The notes: generated by a model from the letters alone, not told the origin. A stretch of 64,000 bases of DNA from Pseudomonas sp. GM79 (GCF_000282495.1 NZ_AKJE01000023.1:42541-106540); one strand, 5' to 3'; numbered from the stretch's first letter, positions 36,886-47,640 are shown. Numbers and translations: made by a program.

Positions 36886-36979
36886 CCTGTGGGAGCGGGC
36901 TTGCTCGCGAATGCGGTGTGTCAGACAACATTGATGGCGACTGATACACCGCATTCGCGAGCAAGCCCGCTCCCACAGG
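36886..36979. repeat. REP pair, family GGGAGCGGGCTTGCTCGC
   Basis: Facing copies around about 45 bases, placed between lolA and rarA inside an apparent operon; it may act on mRNA stability or attenuation. Confidence 0.92.
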
Positions 36980-37041
36980 GATTGCGGTGTTAGTGCTTTG
37001 ACTGATCGGCATCAGGACCCAGTGAGGTTTCATAAGTAGTG

Positions 37042-38364
37042 ATGGACCTGTTTCGCAGCGCCCCGATTGCTCAGCCCTTGGCCGCACGCCTGCGCGCGAC
37101 CAATCTGGACGAGTACGTCGGTCAGGAACACCTGCTCGCTCGCGGCAAGCCTTTGCGCGAAGCCCTGGAGCAGGGTGCCCTGCATTCGATGATTTTCTGG
37201 GGGCCGCCGGGGGTGGGTAAAACCACCTTGGCGCGGCTGCTCGCAGAAGTCTCCGATGCGCATTTCGAAACGGTTTCGGCGGTGCTGGCCGGCGTGAAGG
37301 AAATCCGCCAGGCGGTGGAAGTCGCCAAGCAGCAGGCCGGGCAATACGGTAAACGCACCATCCTGTTTGTCGACGAAGTACATCGCTTCAACAAATCCCA
37401 GCAGGATGCGTTCCTGCCGTACGTTGAAGACGGCACGCTGATTTTCATCGGCGCGACCACCGAAAACCCCTCATTCGAACTCAATAACGCGCTCTTGTCC
37501 CGGGCGCGTGTCTATGTGCTCAAAAGCCTCGACGAAGCGGCCCTGCGCAAATTGGTGCATCGCGCTTTGACCGAAGAGCGTGGGCTGGGCAAGCGGCAAC
37601 TGACCCTCAGCGATGAAGGTTTCCAGATGCTGTTGTCCGCCGCCGATGGCGATGGCCGGCGTCTGCTCAACCTGCTGGAAAACGCCTCGGACCTGGCCGA
37701 AGACAACAGCGAAATCGGCGTCGATCTGCTGCAAAGTCTGCTCGGTGACACTCGTCGGCGCTTTGACAAGGGCGGCGAAGCCTTCTACGACCAGATCTCC
37801 GCGCTGCATAAGTCGGTGCGCGGTTCCAATCCCGATGGCGCGCTGTACTGGTTCGCGCGGATGATCGACGGCGGTTGTGACCCGCTGTACCTGGCCCGGC
37901 GCGTGGTGCGCATGGCCAGCGAAGACATCGGCAACGCCGATCCTCGCGCCCTGAGCCTGTGCCTGGCGGCGTGGGAAGTGCAGGAGCGGCTCGGCAGCCC
38001 CGAAGGTGAGTTGGCAGTGGCCCAGGCCATTACGTATCTGGCCTGCGCGCCGAAAAGCAATGCGGTGTACATGGGCTTTAAAGCCGCGATACGCAGCGCC
38101 ACCGAACACGGTTCGCTCGAAGTGCCGCTGCACTTGCGCAATGCGCCGACCAAGTTGATGAAGCAATTGGGTTATGGCGATGAATACCGTTATGCCCACG
38201 ATGAACCGGATGCCTACGCCGCTGGCGAAGACTACTTCCCGGACGAGCTCGAACCGCAACGGTTTTATCAGCCCGTGCCCCGCGGCCTGGAACTGAAAAT
38301 CGGCGAAAAGCTTAACCACCTCGCGCAGCTTGATCGTCTAAGCCCCCGGCAGCGGAGAAAATAG
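37042..38364 (+). CDS. rarA: Replication-associated recombination protein RarA (MgsA)
   Basis: 440 aa AAA+ ATPase related to clamp loaders, acting at stalled replication forks. Walker A is GPPGVGKTT (54-62), Walker [16 protein letters not shown], and sensor motifs are in [20 protein letters not shown]. The C-terminal tetramerisation region reads [20 protein letters not shown]. The ATG at 37042 is chosen; a GTG one codon before is possible. Its stop shares one base with crcB. Confidence 0.95.
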   Translation: MDLFRSAPIAQPLAARLRATNLDEYVGQEHLLARGKPLREALEQGALHSMIFWGPPGVGKTTLARLLAEVSDAHFETVSAVLAGVKEIRQAVEVAKQQAGQYGKRTILFVDEVHRFNKSQQDAFLPYVEDGTLIFIGATTENPSFELNNALLSRARVYVLKSLDEAALRKLVHRALTEERGLGKRQLTLSDEGFQMLLSAADGDGRRLLNLLENASDLAEDNSEIGVDLLQSLLGDTRRRFDKGGEAFYDQISALHKSVRGSNPDGALYWFARMIDGGCDPLYLARRVVRMASEDIGNADPRALSLCLAAWEVQERLGSPEGELAVAQAITYLACAPKSNAVYMGFKAAIRSATEHGSLEVPLHLRNAPTKLMKQLGYGDEYRYAHDEPDAYAAGEDYFPDELEPQRFYQPVPRGLELKIGEKLNHLAQLDRLSPRQRRK

Positions 38365-38738
38365 TGATTCCATTGATCGTTGCCGTTTCTGTCGGCGGTG
38401 TCGCCGGCACGCTATTGCGCTTCGCCACCGGTAACTGGATCAACGCGAATTGGCCGCGGCACTTCTATACCGCGACGCTGGCCGTTAATATCGTGGGCTG
38501 TTTGCTGATCGGCGTTCTATACGGTCTGTTTTTGATTCGCCCGGAGGTACCGTTTGCGGTGCGCGCCGGGTTGATGGTCGGCTTCCTCGGGGGGCTGACG
38601 ACTTTTTCATCCTTTTCACTGGATACGGTGCGCCTGCTGGAAACCGGGCAAGTGCCGCTGGCCCTGGGCTATGCGGTCATCAGCGTATTCGGCGGGCTGC
38701 TCGCCACCTGGGCTGGCCTGTCCTTGACCAAACTTTGA
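38364..38738 (+). CDS. crcB: Fluoride ion channel CrcB/Fluc
   Basis: 124 aa, four membrane helices; works as a dual-topology dimer that exports fluoride. The family motif [13 protein letters not shown] is near residues 73-85, and the N-terminal [17 protein letters not shown] has the conserved Gly and Arg. It starts with GTG whose first base is the last base of the rarA stop TAG, so it relies on translational coupling. There is no fluoride riboswitch directly upstream. Confidence 0.93.
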   Translation: MIPLIVAVSVGGVAGTLLRFATGNWINANWPRHFYTATLAVNIVGCLLIGVLYGLFLIRPEVPFAVRAGLMVGFLGGLTTFSSFSLDTVRLLETGQVPLALGYAVISVFGGLLATWAGLSLTKL

Positions 38739-38741
38739 TAA

Positions 38742-40034
<1,293 letters not shown>

Positions 40035-41429
40035 ATGGACTATCTGCCGCTGTTTCATAACCTTCGCGGCAGTCGTGTATTGGTCGTCGGCGGAGGGGAG
40101 ATTGCCTTGCGCAAATCCCGCCTGCTGGCCGAAGCCGGTGCGCTGCTGCGGGTGGTTGCACCGCAAATCGAACCGCAACTGCGCGAGCTGGTGGTCGGCA
40201 GCGGTGGCGAGTGTCTGGTGCGTGGCTACGTCGAGGCGGATCTGGACGGTTGCGGGCTGATCATCGCCGCCACCGACGACGAACCGCTGAACGCGCAAGT
40301 CTCCGCCGATGCTCATCGGCGTTGCGTGCCGGTCAACGTGGTGGACGCGCCGGCCCTGTGCAGCGTGATCTTCCCGGCGATCGTCGATCGTTCTCCGCTG
40401 ATCATTGCAGTGTCCAGCGGCGGCGATGCGCCGGTGCTGGCGCGGTTGATTCGCGCCAAGCTGGAAACCTGGATTCCTTCCACCTACGGGCAACTGGCCG
40501 GTCTGGCGGCGCGTTTCCGCAATCAGGTCAAAGGCCTGTTTCCGGATGTGCAACAGCGCCGGGCGTTCTGGGAGGATGTATTCCAGGGCCCGATTGCCGA
40601 CCGGCAACTGGCCGGGCAGGGCGCCGAGGCCGAGCGCTTGATGCTGGCGAAAATCAATGGCGAAGCGCCTGTCGCTACCGGCGAGGTTTATCTGGTGGGC
40701 GCCGGGCCGGGTGATCCCGACCTGTTGACCTTCCGCGCCTTGCGTCTGATGCAGCAAGCCGATGTGGTGCTGTATGACCGTCTGGTGGCGCCGGCGATTC
40801 TGGATTTGTGCCGTCGCGATGCCGAGCGGGTCTACGTCGGCAAGCGCCGCGCCGATCACGCCGTGCCTCAGGAACAGATCAACCAGCATCTGGTGGATCT
40901 GGCCAAGGCCGGCAAGCGCGTGGTGCGGTTGAAGGGCGGCGATCCGTTTATCTTCGGGCGCGGCGGTGAAGAGATCGAAGAACTGGCGGCCCATGGCATT
41001 CCGTTCCAGGTCGTCCCGGGCATCACCGCGGCCAGTGGTTGCGCGGCCTATGCCGGGATTCCACTGACTCACCGCGATTACGCGCAGTCGGTGCGGTTTG
41101 TCACCGGGCACCTTAAGGACGGTTCCACCGATTTGCCGTGGGCCGACCTGGTCGCGCCGGCGCAAACCCTGGTGTTTTACATGGGCCTGGTGGGCCTGCC
41201 GATCATCTGCGAGCAGTTGATCAAGCACGGTCGCGCGGCCGATACCCCGGCGGCGTTGATCCAGCAGGGCACCACGGTCAATCAGCGGGTATTTACCGGC
41301 ACCCTGGCCGACCTTCCACGGCTGGTGGCGGAGCATGAAGTGCATGCGCCGACGCTGGTGATCGTCGGAGAAGTGGTGCAACTGCGCGAGAAACTGGCGT
41401 GGTTTGAGGGGGCTCAGGGGCAGGTCTGA
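40035..41429 (+). CDS. cysG: Siroheme synthase CysG (trifunctional)
   Basis: 464 aa fusion. The N-terminal part (about 1-210) is the NAD-dependent precorrin-2 dehydrogenase/ferrochelatase, with [18 protein letters not shown]. The C-terminal part (216-464) is the SAM-dependent uroporphyrinogen-III methyltransferase, with [20 protein letters not shown] and [15 protein letters not shown]. It makes siroheme for sulfite and nitrite reductases. It starts at the base following the serS stop. Confidence 0.97.
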   Translation: MDYLPLFHNLRGSRVLVVGGGEIALRKSRLLAEAGALLRVVAPQIEPQLRELVVGSGGECLVRGYVEADLDGCGLIIAATDDEPLNAQVSADAHRRCVPVNVVDAPALCSVIFPAIVDRSPLIIAVSSGGDAPVLARLIRAKLETWIPSTYGQLAGLAARFRNQVKGLFPDVQQRRAFWEDVFQGPIADRQLAGQGAEAERLMLAKINGEAPVATGEVYLVGAGPGDPDLLTFRALRLMQQADVVLYDRLVAPAILDLCRRDAERVYVGKRRADHAVPQEQINQHLVDLAKAGKRVVRLKGGDPFIFGRGGEEIEELAAHGIPFQVVPGITAASGCAAYAGIPLTHRDYAQSVRFVTGHLKDGSTDLPWADLVAPAQTLVFYMGLVGLPIICEQLIKHGRAADTPAALIQQGTTVNQRVFTGTLADLPRLVAEHEVHAPTLVIVGEVVQLREKLAWFEGAQGQV

Positions 41430-41445
41430 ACACCGAGTTGTTCCC

Positions 41446-41539
41446 TTCGCGAGCAAGCCCGCTCCCACATTAGACCGTGTTCAGCCACAGATTCATGGTC
41501 AGACACAGATCAAATGTGGGAGCGGGCTTGCTCGCGAAG
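41446..41539. repeat. REP pair in the opposite arrangement
   Basis: Here the left copy reads TTCGCGAGCAAGCCCGCTCC and the right copy its complement, the reverse of the order at 14.4, 22.9, 30.4 and 36.9 kb. It lies between the convergent ends of cysG and the GST gene. Confidence 0.92.
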
Positions 41540-41568
41540 AGGCCCTCAAAACCACCCCCATGCTCAGA

Positions 41569-42573
41569 TCAGACCTCAGCTTTACGCCAAACACCTTTCC
41601 CCTTCAACCGCTCCCGATCATGAGCCGCAGTGAAATCCTGCGCAGGCCCCTTCGGCACGATCCCGGTCGGATTGATGGTCTTGTGGCTACCGTAGTAGTG
41701 ATTCTTTATGTGCTCAAAACTCACCGTCTCGGCAATCCCCTGCCACTGATAAATCTCCCGTAGCCAGTTCGACAGGTTCGGATAATCGGCAATCCGTCGC
41801 AGGTTGCACTTGAAGTGTCCGAAGTACACCGCATCGAAACGAATCAGCGTAGTGAACAGCCGAATATCCGCTTCCGTCAGGTATTCGCCCGTAAGGTACC
41901 GATTTGCGCCCAGCAATTGCTCCAGCCGATCCAGTTCAGCAAATAACTCATCGAACGCTTCTTCATAAGCCTGCTGCGAGGTGGCAAACCCGGCGCGGTA
42001 CACGCCGTTGTTCACCGCCGGATAAATCCGCTCGTTCATGGCGTCGATTTCGTTTCGCAAGGGTGCCGGGTAGAAATCCAGGTCATTGCCGGTCAAATCA
42101 TCGAACGCGCTGTTGAACATGCGGATGATTTCCGCCGACTCATTGTTGACGATGCGATTCGTCTGTTTGTCCCAGAGCACCGGCACCGTGACGCGGCCGG
42201 TGTAGTCGGCGGCATCGGTGGTGTAGCGCTGGTGCATGAAATTGAAGTGATCGAGCTTGTCGCCGGTCGAGCCCAGGTTCTTGTCAAAGGTCCAGCCGTT
42301 TTCCAGCATCAACCAACTGACTACCGACACGTCGATCAGATTTTCGAGGCCTTTGAGTTTGCGCAGGATCAGCGTGCGATGGGCCCACGGGCAGGCGAGG
42401 GAGACGTAGAGATGATAGCGACCGGCCTCGGCGGCGAAACCACCGACGCCGGTCGGCCCTGGCTTGCCGTCGGCGGTCAGCCAGTTGCGACGTTGCGCCT
42501 GTTCGCGCTGGAACGTGCCGTCCTTGCTTTCATACCACTGATCTTGCCAGCGGCCTTCGACTAACAAACCCAT
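41569..42573 (-). CDS. yqjG: Glutathionyl-hydroquinone reductase (Xi-class GST)
   Basis: 334 aa. Reduces S-glutathionyl-hydroquinones, using glutathione. The active-site CPWAHRT starts near C63, and the N-terminal long segment WQDQWYESKDGTFQREQ is a mark of the class. The C-terminal helical domain contains YLTGEYLTEADIRLF. The ATG at 42573 has GAGGAG eight bases before; a TTG two codons earlier is less likely. Single gene with its own promoter region. Confidence 0.9.
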   Translation of the reverse strand: MGLLVEGRWQDQWYESKDGTFQREQAQRRNWLTADGKPGPTGVGGFAAEAGRYHLYVSLACPWAHRTLILRKLKGLENLIDVSVVSWLMLENGWTFDKNLGSTGDKLDHFNFMHQRYTTDAADYTGRVTVPVLWDKQTNRIVNNESAEIIRMFNSAFDDLTGNDLDFYPAPLRNEIDAMNERIYPAVNNGVYRAGFATSQQAYEEAFDELFAELDRLEQLLGANRYLTGEYLTEADIRLFTTLIRFDAVYFGHFKCNLRRIADYPNLSNWLREIYQWQGIAETVSFEHIKNHYYGSHKTINPTGIVPKGPAQDFTAAHDRERLKGKGVWRKAEV

Positions 42574-42663
42574 GTTCAAAACTCCTCAACCGATAAGCGT
42601 TGGAGAGGAGTCTATGCGCATGGGTTCGAACAAAAAGCGCAAAGGTTGGGCGTTTATGATCGG

Positions 42664-43665
42664 TTAAATCGATCGATCCCGGGCATCCCAGTACTGCTGG
42701 GCGGTTTCGAATGCTTGCTCACGAGTCTGACCGAGGCCGCGCAACGCCAGGGCCATGGTCGAGATCAACGCCATTTGCGGGTAGCTATCAACCACGTCGC
42801 CACGCCACACCGCTTTCAAATGCTCGGGATCAAGGCTGGCCGGTTTGACGTGGCGCTGGGTCGACCGCTGCGGCCATTCTTCATCCCAGCTTTCGCCGCC
42901 AGTGGTGCCATACAGGTGACTGTCGGCGTCCGGGTTGATCTCGATTTCACCGCCGTCGCCCTTGATGACGATTGCGGTATCGCCCAGCAAACCGCTGGCA
43001 TCGCGATGCACGGCCTGATAGCCAGGGTGGAAAATGCTTTGCAGACCGCAGTGAGCGCCCAACGGGTTGAGAATCCGCGCCAGGGAATGGATCGGCGAGC
43101 GCAGGCCCAAGGTGTTGCGCAAGTCGATCATCCGCTGAAGTTGCGGAGCCCAGTCCACCAATGGCATAAACGCCAGGCCGCCCTGATCGAGCGCAGCGTC
43201 GACCTGCTGCCAGTTGCGGCACAGTGGAATGTTCAGGGTCTCGAGCAGTTGTTCGCTGTACAGCCGACCGGCCGTGTGCGCGCCGCCGCCATGCATGAAG
43301 ATGCGCACGCCGTTCTGCGCCAGGCACTTGGCCGCCAGCAGGTACCACGGCAAGTGGCGCTTCTTGCCGGCATACGTCGGCCAGTCCAGATCAACCGCCA
43401 GCGCTGGCGGACTCAGGCGTTCACGCAAGGCTTCGGTGAACCCGGCCATTTCCTCGGCGCTTTCTTCCTTGTGCCGCAACAGCATCAGGAAGGCGCCGAG
43501 TTGGGTGTCTTCGACCTTGTCGTCGAGCAACAGGCCCATGGCCTCGCGGGCCTCTTCACGAGTCAGGTTGCGGGCACCGCGTTTACCTTTGCCAAGAATC
43601 CGCACGAACTGGGCGAACGGATGCTCGGCGGGCGTTTCGAGGGTCAGTGCTGGATAGTCGGTCAT
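42664..43665 (-). CDS. ybiB: TrpD2/YbiB-like protein (phosphoribosyltransferase fold)
   Basis: 333 aa protein with the class IV phosphoribosyltransferase fold of anthranilate phosphoribosyltransferase. YbiB of E. coli binds nucleic acids and is not a Trp enzyme. Seen: the helical N-domain (LTREEAREAMGLLLDDKVEDTQ) and MHGGGAHTAGRLYSEQLLETL in place of the TrpD KHGNRAVSS loop. The start overlaps the tusE stop by 4 bases, so it is coupled to the sulfur relay genes, which suggests a role near tRNA. Confidence 0.82.
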   Translation of the reverse strand: MTDYPALTLETPAEHPFAQFVRILGKGKRGARNLTREEAREAMGLLLDDKVEDTQLGAFLMLLRHKEESAEEMAGFTEALRERLSPPALAVDLDWPTYAGKKRHLPWYLLAAKCLAQNGVRIFMHGGGAHTAGRLYSEQLLETLNIPLCRNWQQVDAALDQGGLAFMPLVDWAPQLQRMIDLRNTLGLRSPIHSLARILNPLGAHCGLQSIFHPGYQAVHRDASGLLGDTAIVIKGDGGEIEINPDADSHLYGTTGGESWDEEWPQRSTQRHVKPASLDPEHLKAVWRGDVVDSYPQMALISTMALALRGLGQTREQAFETAQQYWDARDRSI

Positions 43666-43997
43666 AAGCAATTCGTCGGTTTGGGCAGGCCCGCCAGTTT
43701 CGCGGCGAGTTTGGCAGGGGTGCCTTTGAACAGTCGGTTCAGGTGCAGGCTGTTGCCCTTGTCGGGGCCGAGTTTCAATGCGGTGTACTTGATCAGCGGG
43801 CGGGTCGCCGGGGACAACTGGAATTCGTCGTAGAAACTGCGCAGCAGTTCGAGGATCTCCCAGTGTTCCGGGCTCAACTCGATGTCTTCGGCGGCGGCTA
43901 GGGCGGCGGCTACCTCGGCAGACCAGTCGCTCAGCTCGACCAGGAAACCGTCCTTGTCCAGTTCAATGGCGCGGGCGCCGACCGTCATGGATTTCAT
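43662..43997 (-). CDS. tusE: Sulfur relay protein TusE/DsrC
   Basis: 111 aa. Accepts persulfide from TusBCD and passes it to MnmA. The acceptor cysteine is the penultimate residue (KPTNCL), as in TusE/DsrC. There is no second, upstream cysteine as in sulfite-reductase-linked DsrC, so tRNA thiolation is the likely role. The start at 43997 overlaps the tusB stop (ATGA); an internal ATG at 43988 is possible. Confidence 0.92.
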   Translation of the reverse strand: MKSMTVGARAIELDKDGFLVELSDWSAEVAAALAAAEDIELSPEHWEILELLRSFYDEFQLSPATRPLIKYTALKLGPDKGNSLHLNRLFKGTPAKLAAKLAGLPKPTNCL

Positions 43998-44287
43998 AGC
44001 CAACTGTTGACCTTGTCGTAGTGAATCGACAGTTCGACGAAAGCCGGGTAATCGATGGCCTTGGCCCAGTCCGGGACTTGCAGAGCCCGTGCTTGAGCAT
44101 CTTCGGCCAGTACGAACAGTTTCAATTGGCGGGCGTGCAGCGCGCCGAACGGCGCAGTGCCTGGCTGCAAGGCATAGGCCGCGTCGCCACTGAGCAGCAG
44201 CGCATCGTCGGCGCCGATCACGCGCAGGCAACTGCTCAGACGCTCGTCGCCGAAAGGGGAATGAGACAACACATGCAAAGTCGACAT
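43994..44287 (-). CDS. tusB: Sulfur relay protein TusB/DsrH
   Basis: 97 aa subunit of the TusBCD hexamer in the 2-thiouridine sulfur relay. The family start MSTLHVLSHSPFGDERLSS is recognisable. It sits between tusC and tusE with overlapping ends on both sides. Confidence 0.9.
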   Translation of the reverse strand: MSTLHVLSHSPFGDERLSSCLRVIGADDALLLSGDAAYALQPGTAPFGALHARQLKLFVLAEDAQARALQVPDWAKAIDYPAFVELSIHYDKVNSWL

Positions 44288-44649
44288 CAGAGGGTGATCA
44301 CCTGGTCGTAACGGTCAATAAGGGCGGTGATGTCCTGGGTGGTCAGCACCTGGGCTTCTTCAAGTGACAGGTTTTCGGGGTCCAGACCACGGGTCGCAGC
44401 GCTTTCACCACAGACGAACAGCTCTTCGACGCCGAACATCGGCAAGGCTTGCAGGTTGGCACTCAGGTCTTTCTGTTGCAGGGCTTTGGCGTTCTGTTCA
44501 TTGGCGAGCTGGAACACGCCGTCATCGAGAAACAGCAGGCCGATCGGCAGATCGAAGGCACCGCCGGCCAGCACGATGTCCAGCGCTTCGCGCGCATTCG
44601 GCCCGGACCACGGCGCCTGACGGCTGATAATCAGCAGGGATTTAGCCAT
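44287..44649 (-). CDS. tusC: Sulfur relay protein TusC/DsrF
   Basis: 120 aa subunit of TusBCD. MAKSLLIISRQAPWSGPNAREALD and GLLFLDDGVFQL are typical of the DsrE/F-like fold. One base lies between the tusD stop and this start. It is not catalytic in the E. coli complex. Confidence 0.9.
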   Translation of the reverse strand: MAKSLLIISRQAPWSGPNAREALDIVLAGGAFDLPIGLLFLDDGVFQLANEQNAKALQQKDLSANLQALPMFGVEELFVCGESAATRGLDPENLSLEEAQVLTTQDITALIDRYDQVITL

Positions 44650-44650
44650 C

Positions 44651-45043
44651 TCACGTGCCTCCGAAACAGATCAAACGGTCAGCGTCCTGCACTGCGTCAT
44701 GCAACTGGCCGAGGCCGGACAATTCCCACGGCGCACCCACCGCTACCGCTTCACGCTGATAGCGCTGGGCTTCTTCCTCGTTCAACACCCCACGGCGCAG
44801 GGCGGCGGCGATGCAGACCACGCCATCGAGTTGATGCTCAGTGACAAAGTTGCGCCATTGCTTGGGCAAGTCCTGCTCGTCCTGAGGCGTGACCACGCTG
44901 GCGGACGCGTTGTAGACGCCATCCTGATAGAAAAACAGCCGGACAATCTCATGCCCGCCGGCCAGCGCGGCCTGGGCGAACAGCAGGGCACGGCGCGAGG
45001 AGGGCGCATGGGCGGCGGAAAACAGCGCAATGGCGAATTTCAT
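44651..45043 (-). CDS. tusD: Sulfurtransferase TusD/DsrE
   Basis: 130 aa catalytic subunit of TusBCD, taking sulfur from TusA. The persulfide cysteine is C77 in LDGVVCIAAALRRGV (Cys78 in E. coli). I chose the ATG at 45043 (MKFAIALFSAAHAPSS). First gene of tusD-tusC-tusB-tusE-ybiB. Its product pathway ends at MnmA, encoded 21 kb upstream. Confidence 0.92.
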   Translation of the reverse strand: MKFAIALFSAAHAPSSRRALLFAQAALAGGHEIVRLFFYQDGVYNASASVVTPQDEQDLPKQWRNFVTEHQLDGVVCIAAALRRGVLNEEEAQRYQREAVAVGAPWELSGLGQLHDAVQDADRLICFGGT

Positions 45044-45130
45044 GATGGGCTCGATCAGCGAAACTGCGGCCATGATAAAGCTTTATCGGCGGGGCGGCGA
45101 AGGGCGTTTACTCGTAGACCGAGTCGCTGC

Positions 45131-45225
45131 CTTCGCGAGCAAGCCCGCTCCCACACTGGATTTATGTTGAACACAAAACAGTGGTCCGCCGCAGATCCAG
45201 TGTGGGAGCGGGCTTGCTCGCGAAG
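45131..45225. repeat. REP pair in the opposite arrangement
   Basis: TTCGCGAGCAAGCCCGCTCC on the left and its complement on the right, extended by ACACTGG/CCAGTGT. It lies upstream of tusD and downstream of the DUF1275 gene. Confidence 0.92.
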
Positions 45226-45267
45226 ACGGACTTCCCGGCAACATAAATTCAGGATCTGATCATCTGC

Positions 45268-45972
45268 TCAGCGCGGCATATAACCCAACTGCCAACGCCG
45301 CGGTATCTTCAACGACAGCAACCCCAGCGCCCCGGCCAGCAGCCCGCTGACAAACAGCGCCTTGAGCCCAAGATGATGTTCCAGCAAAGCACCCAGCACC
45401 GCGCCGGCAAACATCCCGGCCCACGGGATCAACTGCACCCGCCAGCCATTGCGCCGCTCGCCAAGCATCCACCGCCCCAGCCCACGACCAAACCGCGACA
45501 ACGCCCCGGTGACGTAAGTCAGCCCGACCGGCAGGCCGTTCACTTCTTCCACGGCGGCGTTGAGCATGCCCATGGCGATGATCGCCGCCAGCAACGCCGG
45601 CAATTGCGTCTCATAGGGCCATGCCGCAGCGCCGCAGAGCAGGGTGGCGATGCACAGCAGCAACGGCAGCGCCCGTCGGCCACCGAGCCGGCTGACGACA
45701 ATGCCCAAGGCGTTGCCGGCGACAAATGTGGTCACGAGAATTATCAGGCGCAGGGTCAGCCCGAGGTCGCCGTCGCTGATCGCCACGGCCAGACGGGTGG
45801 TGTTACCGCTCATGAAGGACACGAAGTCGCCGCTGGCCATGAAGCCGATGGCATCGGTCATGCCGGCGAGCACCGACAAACTGGCGACCATCGACAGGCC
45901 GATGCGCCCGCGCCATTTATGGGTATGCAAATGGCCCGGTGTGGCCCGGGTACTTGAGGGCGAAGGCAGCAT
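45268..45972 (-). CDS. DUF1275 (YoaK-like) inner-membrane protein
   Basis: 234 aa, about six hydrophobic helices. Recognised from the N-terminal LAGMTDAIGFMASGDFVSFMSGNTTRL, the family hallmark, followed by GRRALPLLLCIATLLCGAAAW and GLTYVTGALSRFGRGLGRW. Function unknown in the family. Other in-frame starts exist within the first 28 codons; the first is given. Confidence 0.85.
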   Translation of the reverse strand: MLPSPSSTRATPGHLHTHKWRGRIGLSMVASLSVLAGMTDAIGFMASGDFVSFMSGNTTRLAVAISDGDLGLTLRLIILVTTFVAGNALGIVVSRLGGRRALPLLLCIATLLCGAAAWPYETQLPALLAAIIAMGMLNAAVEEVNGLPVGLTYVTGALSRFGRGLGRWMLGERRNGWRVQLIPWAGMFAGAVLGALLEHHLGLKALFVSGLLAGALGLLSLKIPRRWQLGYMPR

Positions 45973-45999
45973 CGATGAAGGCTTCCTTGAGCAGCGAGA

Positions 46000-46329
46000 T
46001 TATTTGGTTAACCCATATAACTCGCAATACTCCAGCCAGTCCATGCCGGCCATCTCCGCGACTTCCTTGTGCACCTCCAGACGTTGGGCCTGGTAGTCCT
46101 CAGGCGTGGTGGCAGTCAGTTGCAGTGTCAGCTCCCAGGCAAACAAACCCAGGCGCTCAGCCTCGGCTTCGAACGCTTCATGCAAGCGCTCGTCGCGGTA
46201 CTGCGCCACTGTCTCGCCCTTGGCCTGGGCCAACAGTGGATTCAGGTTGTCCAGTTCGATGCGCAGCTCAGGACGCTCATCGAGAAACTTTTTCAGCGCC
46301 TGCTCGTGTTGCTGTTCGGTTGCCGCCAT
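46000..46329 (-). CDS. Small conserved protein (DUF6388-like)
   Basis: 109 aa, acidic and helical, without signal peptide. MAATEQQHEQALKKFLDERP and the C-terminal VAEMAGMDWLEYCELYGL fit a small family I know only from pseudomonads. Function unknown. The ATG at 46329 has AAGGAG five bases before. It begins 3 bp after the HTH gene stop, so the two form an operon. Confidence 0.75.
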   Translation of the reverse strand: MAATEQQHEQALKKFLDERPELRIELDNLNPLLAQAKGETVAQYRDERLHEAFEAEAERLGLFAWELTLQLTATTPEDYQAQRLEVHKEVAEMAGMDWLEYCELYGLTK

Positions 46330-46331
46330 GG

Positions 46332-46586
46332 TCACTCCTTAGAAGACAGCTTTTTGCTCGCCTTGGCCGCCGCGGCCAGACACTCCAGAGCAAATTGCTC
46401 GGGGTAGGTCATCTGGATCGGCGTGGTTTCGCCTTTAACGGTTCTTTCGCCATCGAGAATGTAACGAATCCGTTTGTCGGTGACGCCAATTCGCTTGGCG
46501 ATCCAGGAAGGCGTCTGACCGATCTGGCTGATCAGCTTGTCGGCGTATTCAGTGGTCGGTTTGTAGTATTCGGCGTTGGGGGTCAT
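46332..46586 (-). CDS. Small helix-turn-helix protein
   Basis: 84 aa. The core SWIAKRIGVTDKRIRYILDG looks like an XRE/Cro-type helix-turn-helix, and the C-terminus is Lys/Ala-rich. The ATG at 46586 has a GGAAAGG SD. The frame stays open far upstream (to 47297), but that part runs antisense to the lipoprotein gene and is not coding. Probably a DNA-binding regulator; target unknown. Confidence 0.75.
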   Translation of the reverse strand: MTPNAEYYKPTTEYADKLISQIGQTPSWIAKRIGVTDKRIRYILDGERTVKGETTPIQMTYPEQFALECLAAAAKASKKLSSKE

Positions 46587-46747
46587 GACCTTTCCAGAAA
46601 AATGCGCCCGGAAAATGGGCGATGCGGCGTTAATGGCGCGACAGGGTGCGCGAATCGTTGCGCGGTGTCGCGGTATAAATGAAGTAAAGCAGAACGATAC
46701 GCCGCGCCGCGGTGATACAGTCCGCTTTTTCTTGATGAGCGAACGCA

Positions 46748-47098
46748 ATGCGAATTCTGATGGTGGCGCTGGCCGCAACCTTGCTGGCGGGCTGCGCCGG
46801 ATCGGCGATGAATGACGCCCGCACCAAAACCCCGTACAAAACCCTAACCTCGGACAAACCGGAAAAAATCGTCGCCCAGTGCGTGCAATTTGCCTGGCAG
46901 GACGAAGCGGTGTTTGGCGTCGATGCGGGCGCTTATTTGCAGCCGGGCAAGAAGGGCGGCTCGACGGTGTATACCCGTTCGGCTGAATCTTTCGTAGACG
47001 TGAATACCGACGCCTCGGGTACAGCGTTGAGCTACTACGCGCAGCATGATGATTTTGTCGCCAAGCGCCGATTGGCGGCGTTGGCGACCTGCTTGTAG
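46748..47098 (+). CDS. Small lipoprotein
   Basis: 116 aa with a lipoprotein signal peptide; the lipobox LLAGC places the lipidated cysteine at C16. No aspartate at +2, so the outer membrane is likely. The mature part contains two further cysteines (VAQCVQFAW and the C-terminal ATCL) that may pair. I do not recognise the family. It is divergent from the HTH gene. Confidence 0.78.
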   Translation: MRILMVALAATLLAGCAGSAMNDARTKTPYKTLTSDKPEKIVAQCVQFAWQDEAVFGVDAGAYLQPGKKGGSTVYTRSAESFVDVNTDASGTALSYYAQHDDFVAKRRLAALATCL

Positions 47099-47105
47099 GC
47101 AAGAT

Positions 47106-47184
47106 CAAAAGATCGCAGCCTTCGGCAGCTCCTACAGGGTGAACGCAATCCCATGTAGGAGCTGCCGAAGGCTGCGATCTTTTG
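47106..47184. repeat. Palindromic repeat, family AGATCGCAGCCTTCGGCAGC
   Basis: Two 31-base arms (CAAAAGATCGCAGCCTTCGG onward) are almost perfectly complementary around a 17 base centre. A third repeat family in this window, common in Pseudomonas intergenic DNA. It lies between convergent genes. Confidence 0.88.
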
Positions 47185-47211
47185 GGGCACCCCCGAAAAT
47201 CGAAGGTTAGG

Positions 47212-47640
47212 TTACAAATCCACCAAACGCTTCTGGAAAAAAAAGCGCTTGTGGCCCGGCGGGTAATCGGCAATGTGCCCCAACTCGCTGTAACCATGCT
47301 TCTTGTAAAACTCCGGCGCCTGGAAGTCGAAGGTGTCCAGCCAGATCCCCACGCATTCCTTCTCCCGCGCCAGGTCTTCGGCCATCTGCATCAGCTTCGA
47401 GCCCATCCCTTGTCCCCGGGCCTGCTCCGGCACTGACAACAACTCAATGAAAAACCACTGGTAAAACACTCGGCCATAAAGCCCGCCGAGAATCTCGTCG
47501 CTGTCATTGCGGACCAGCAAAGCAATCTGCTCCGACACCGTGGTCCCGGCCTTTGAGGCGTTGTAGGCGCGCAGCGGTGTGAGGATCGCCTCGCGTTCTT
47601 CCTGGGTGGCATTTTTCGACAATTCGATTCGCAGGGTCAT
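47212..47640 (-). CDS. GNAT acetyltransferase
   Basis: 142 aa. The acetyl-CoA loop reads VPEQARGQGMGSKLMQMAEDLA near residue 70, followed by GIWLDTFDFQAPEFYKKHGYSE, the typical beta5-alpha4 end of the fold. Substrate unknown. Single gene, with a 146 bp gap to the divergent hemerythrin gene. Confidence 0.88.
   Translation of the reverse strand: MTLRIELSKNATQEEREAILTPLRAYNASKAGTTVSEQIALLVRNDSDEILGGLYGRVFYQWFFIELLSVPEQARGQGMGSKLMQMAEDLAREKECVGIWLDTFDFQAPEFYKKHGYSELGHIADYPPGHKRFFFQKRLVDL

Noticed and set aside
38300..38370. Fluoride riboswitch upstream of crcB
   Set aside because: crcB overlaps the rarA stop codon, so there is no untranslated leader to hold one.
46587..47297. Upstream extension of the small HTH gene to 321 codons
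   Set aside because: The extension runs antisense to the lipoprotein gene and a repeat; the ATG at 46586 has an SD and gives a compact HTH protein.
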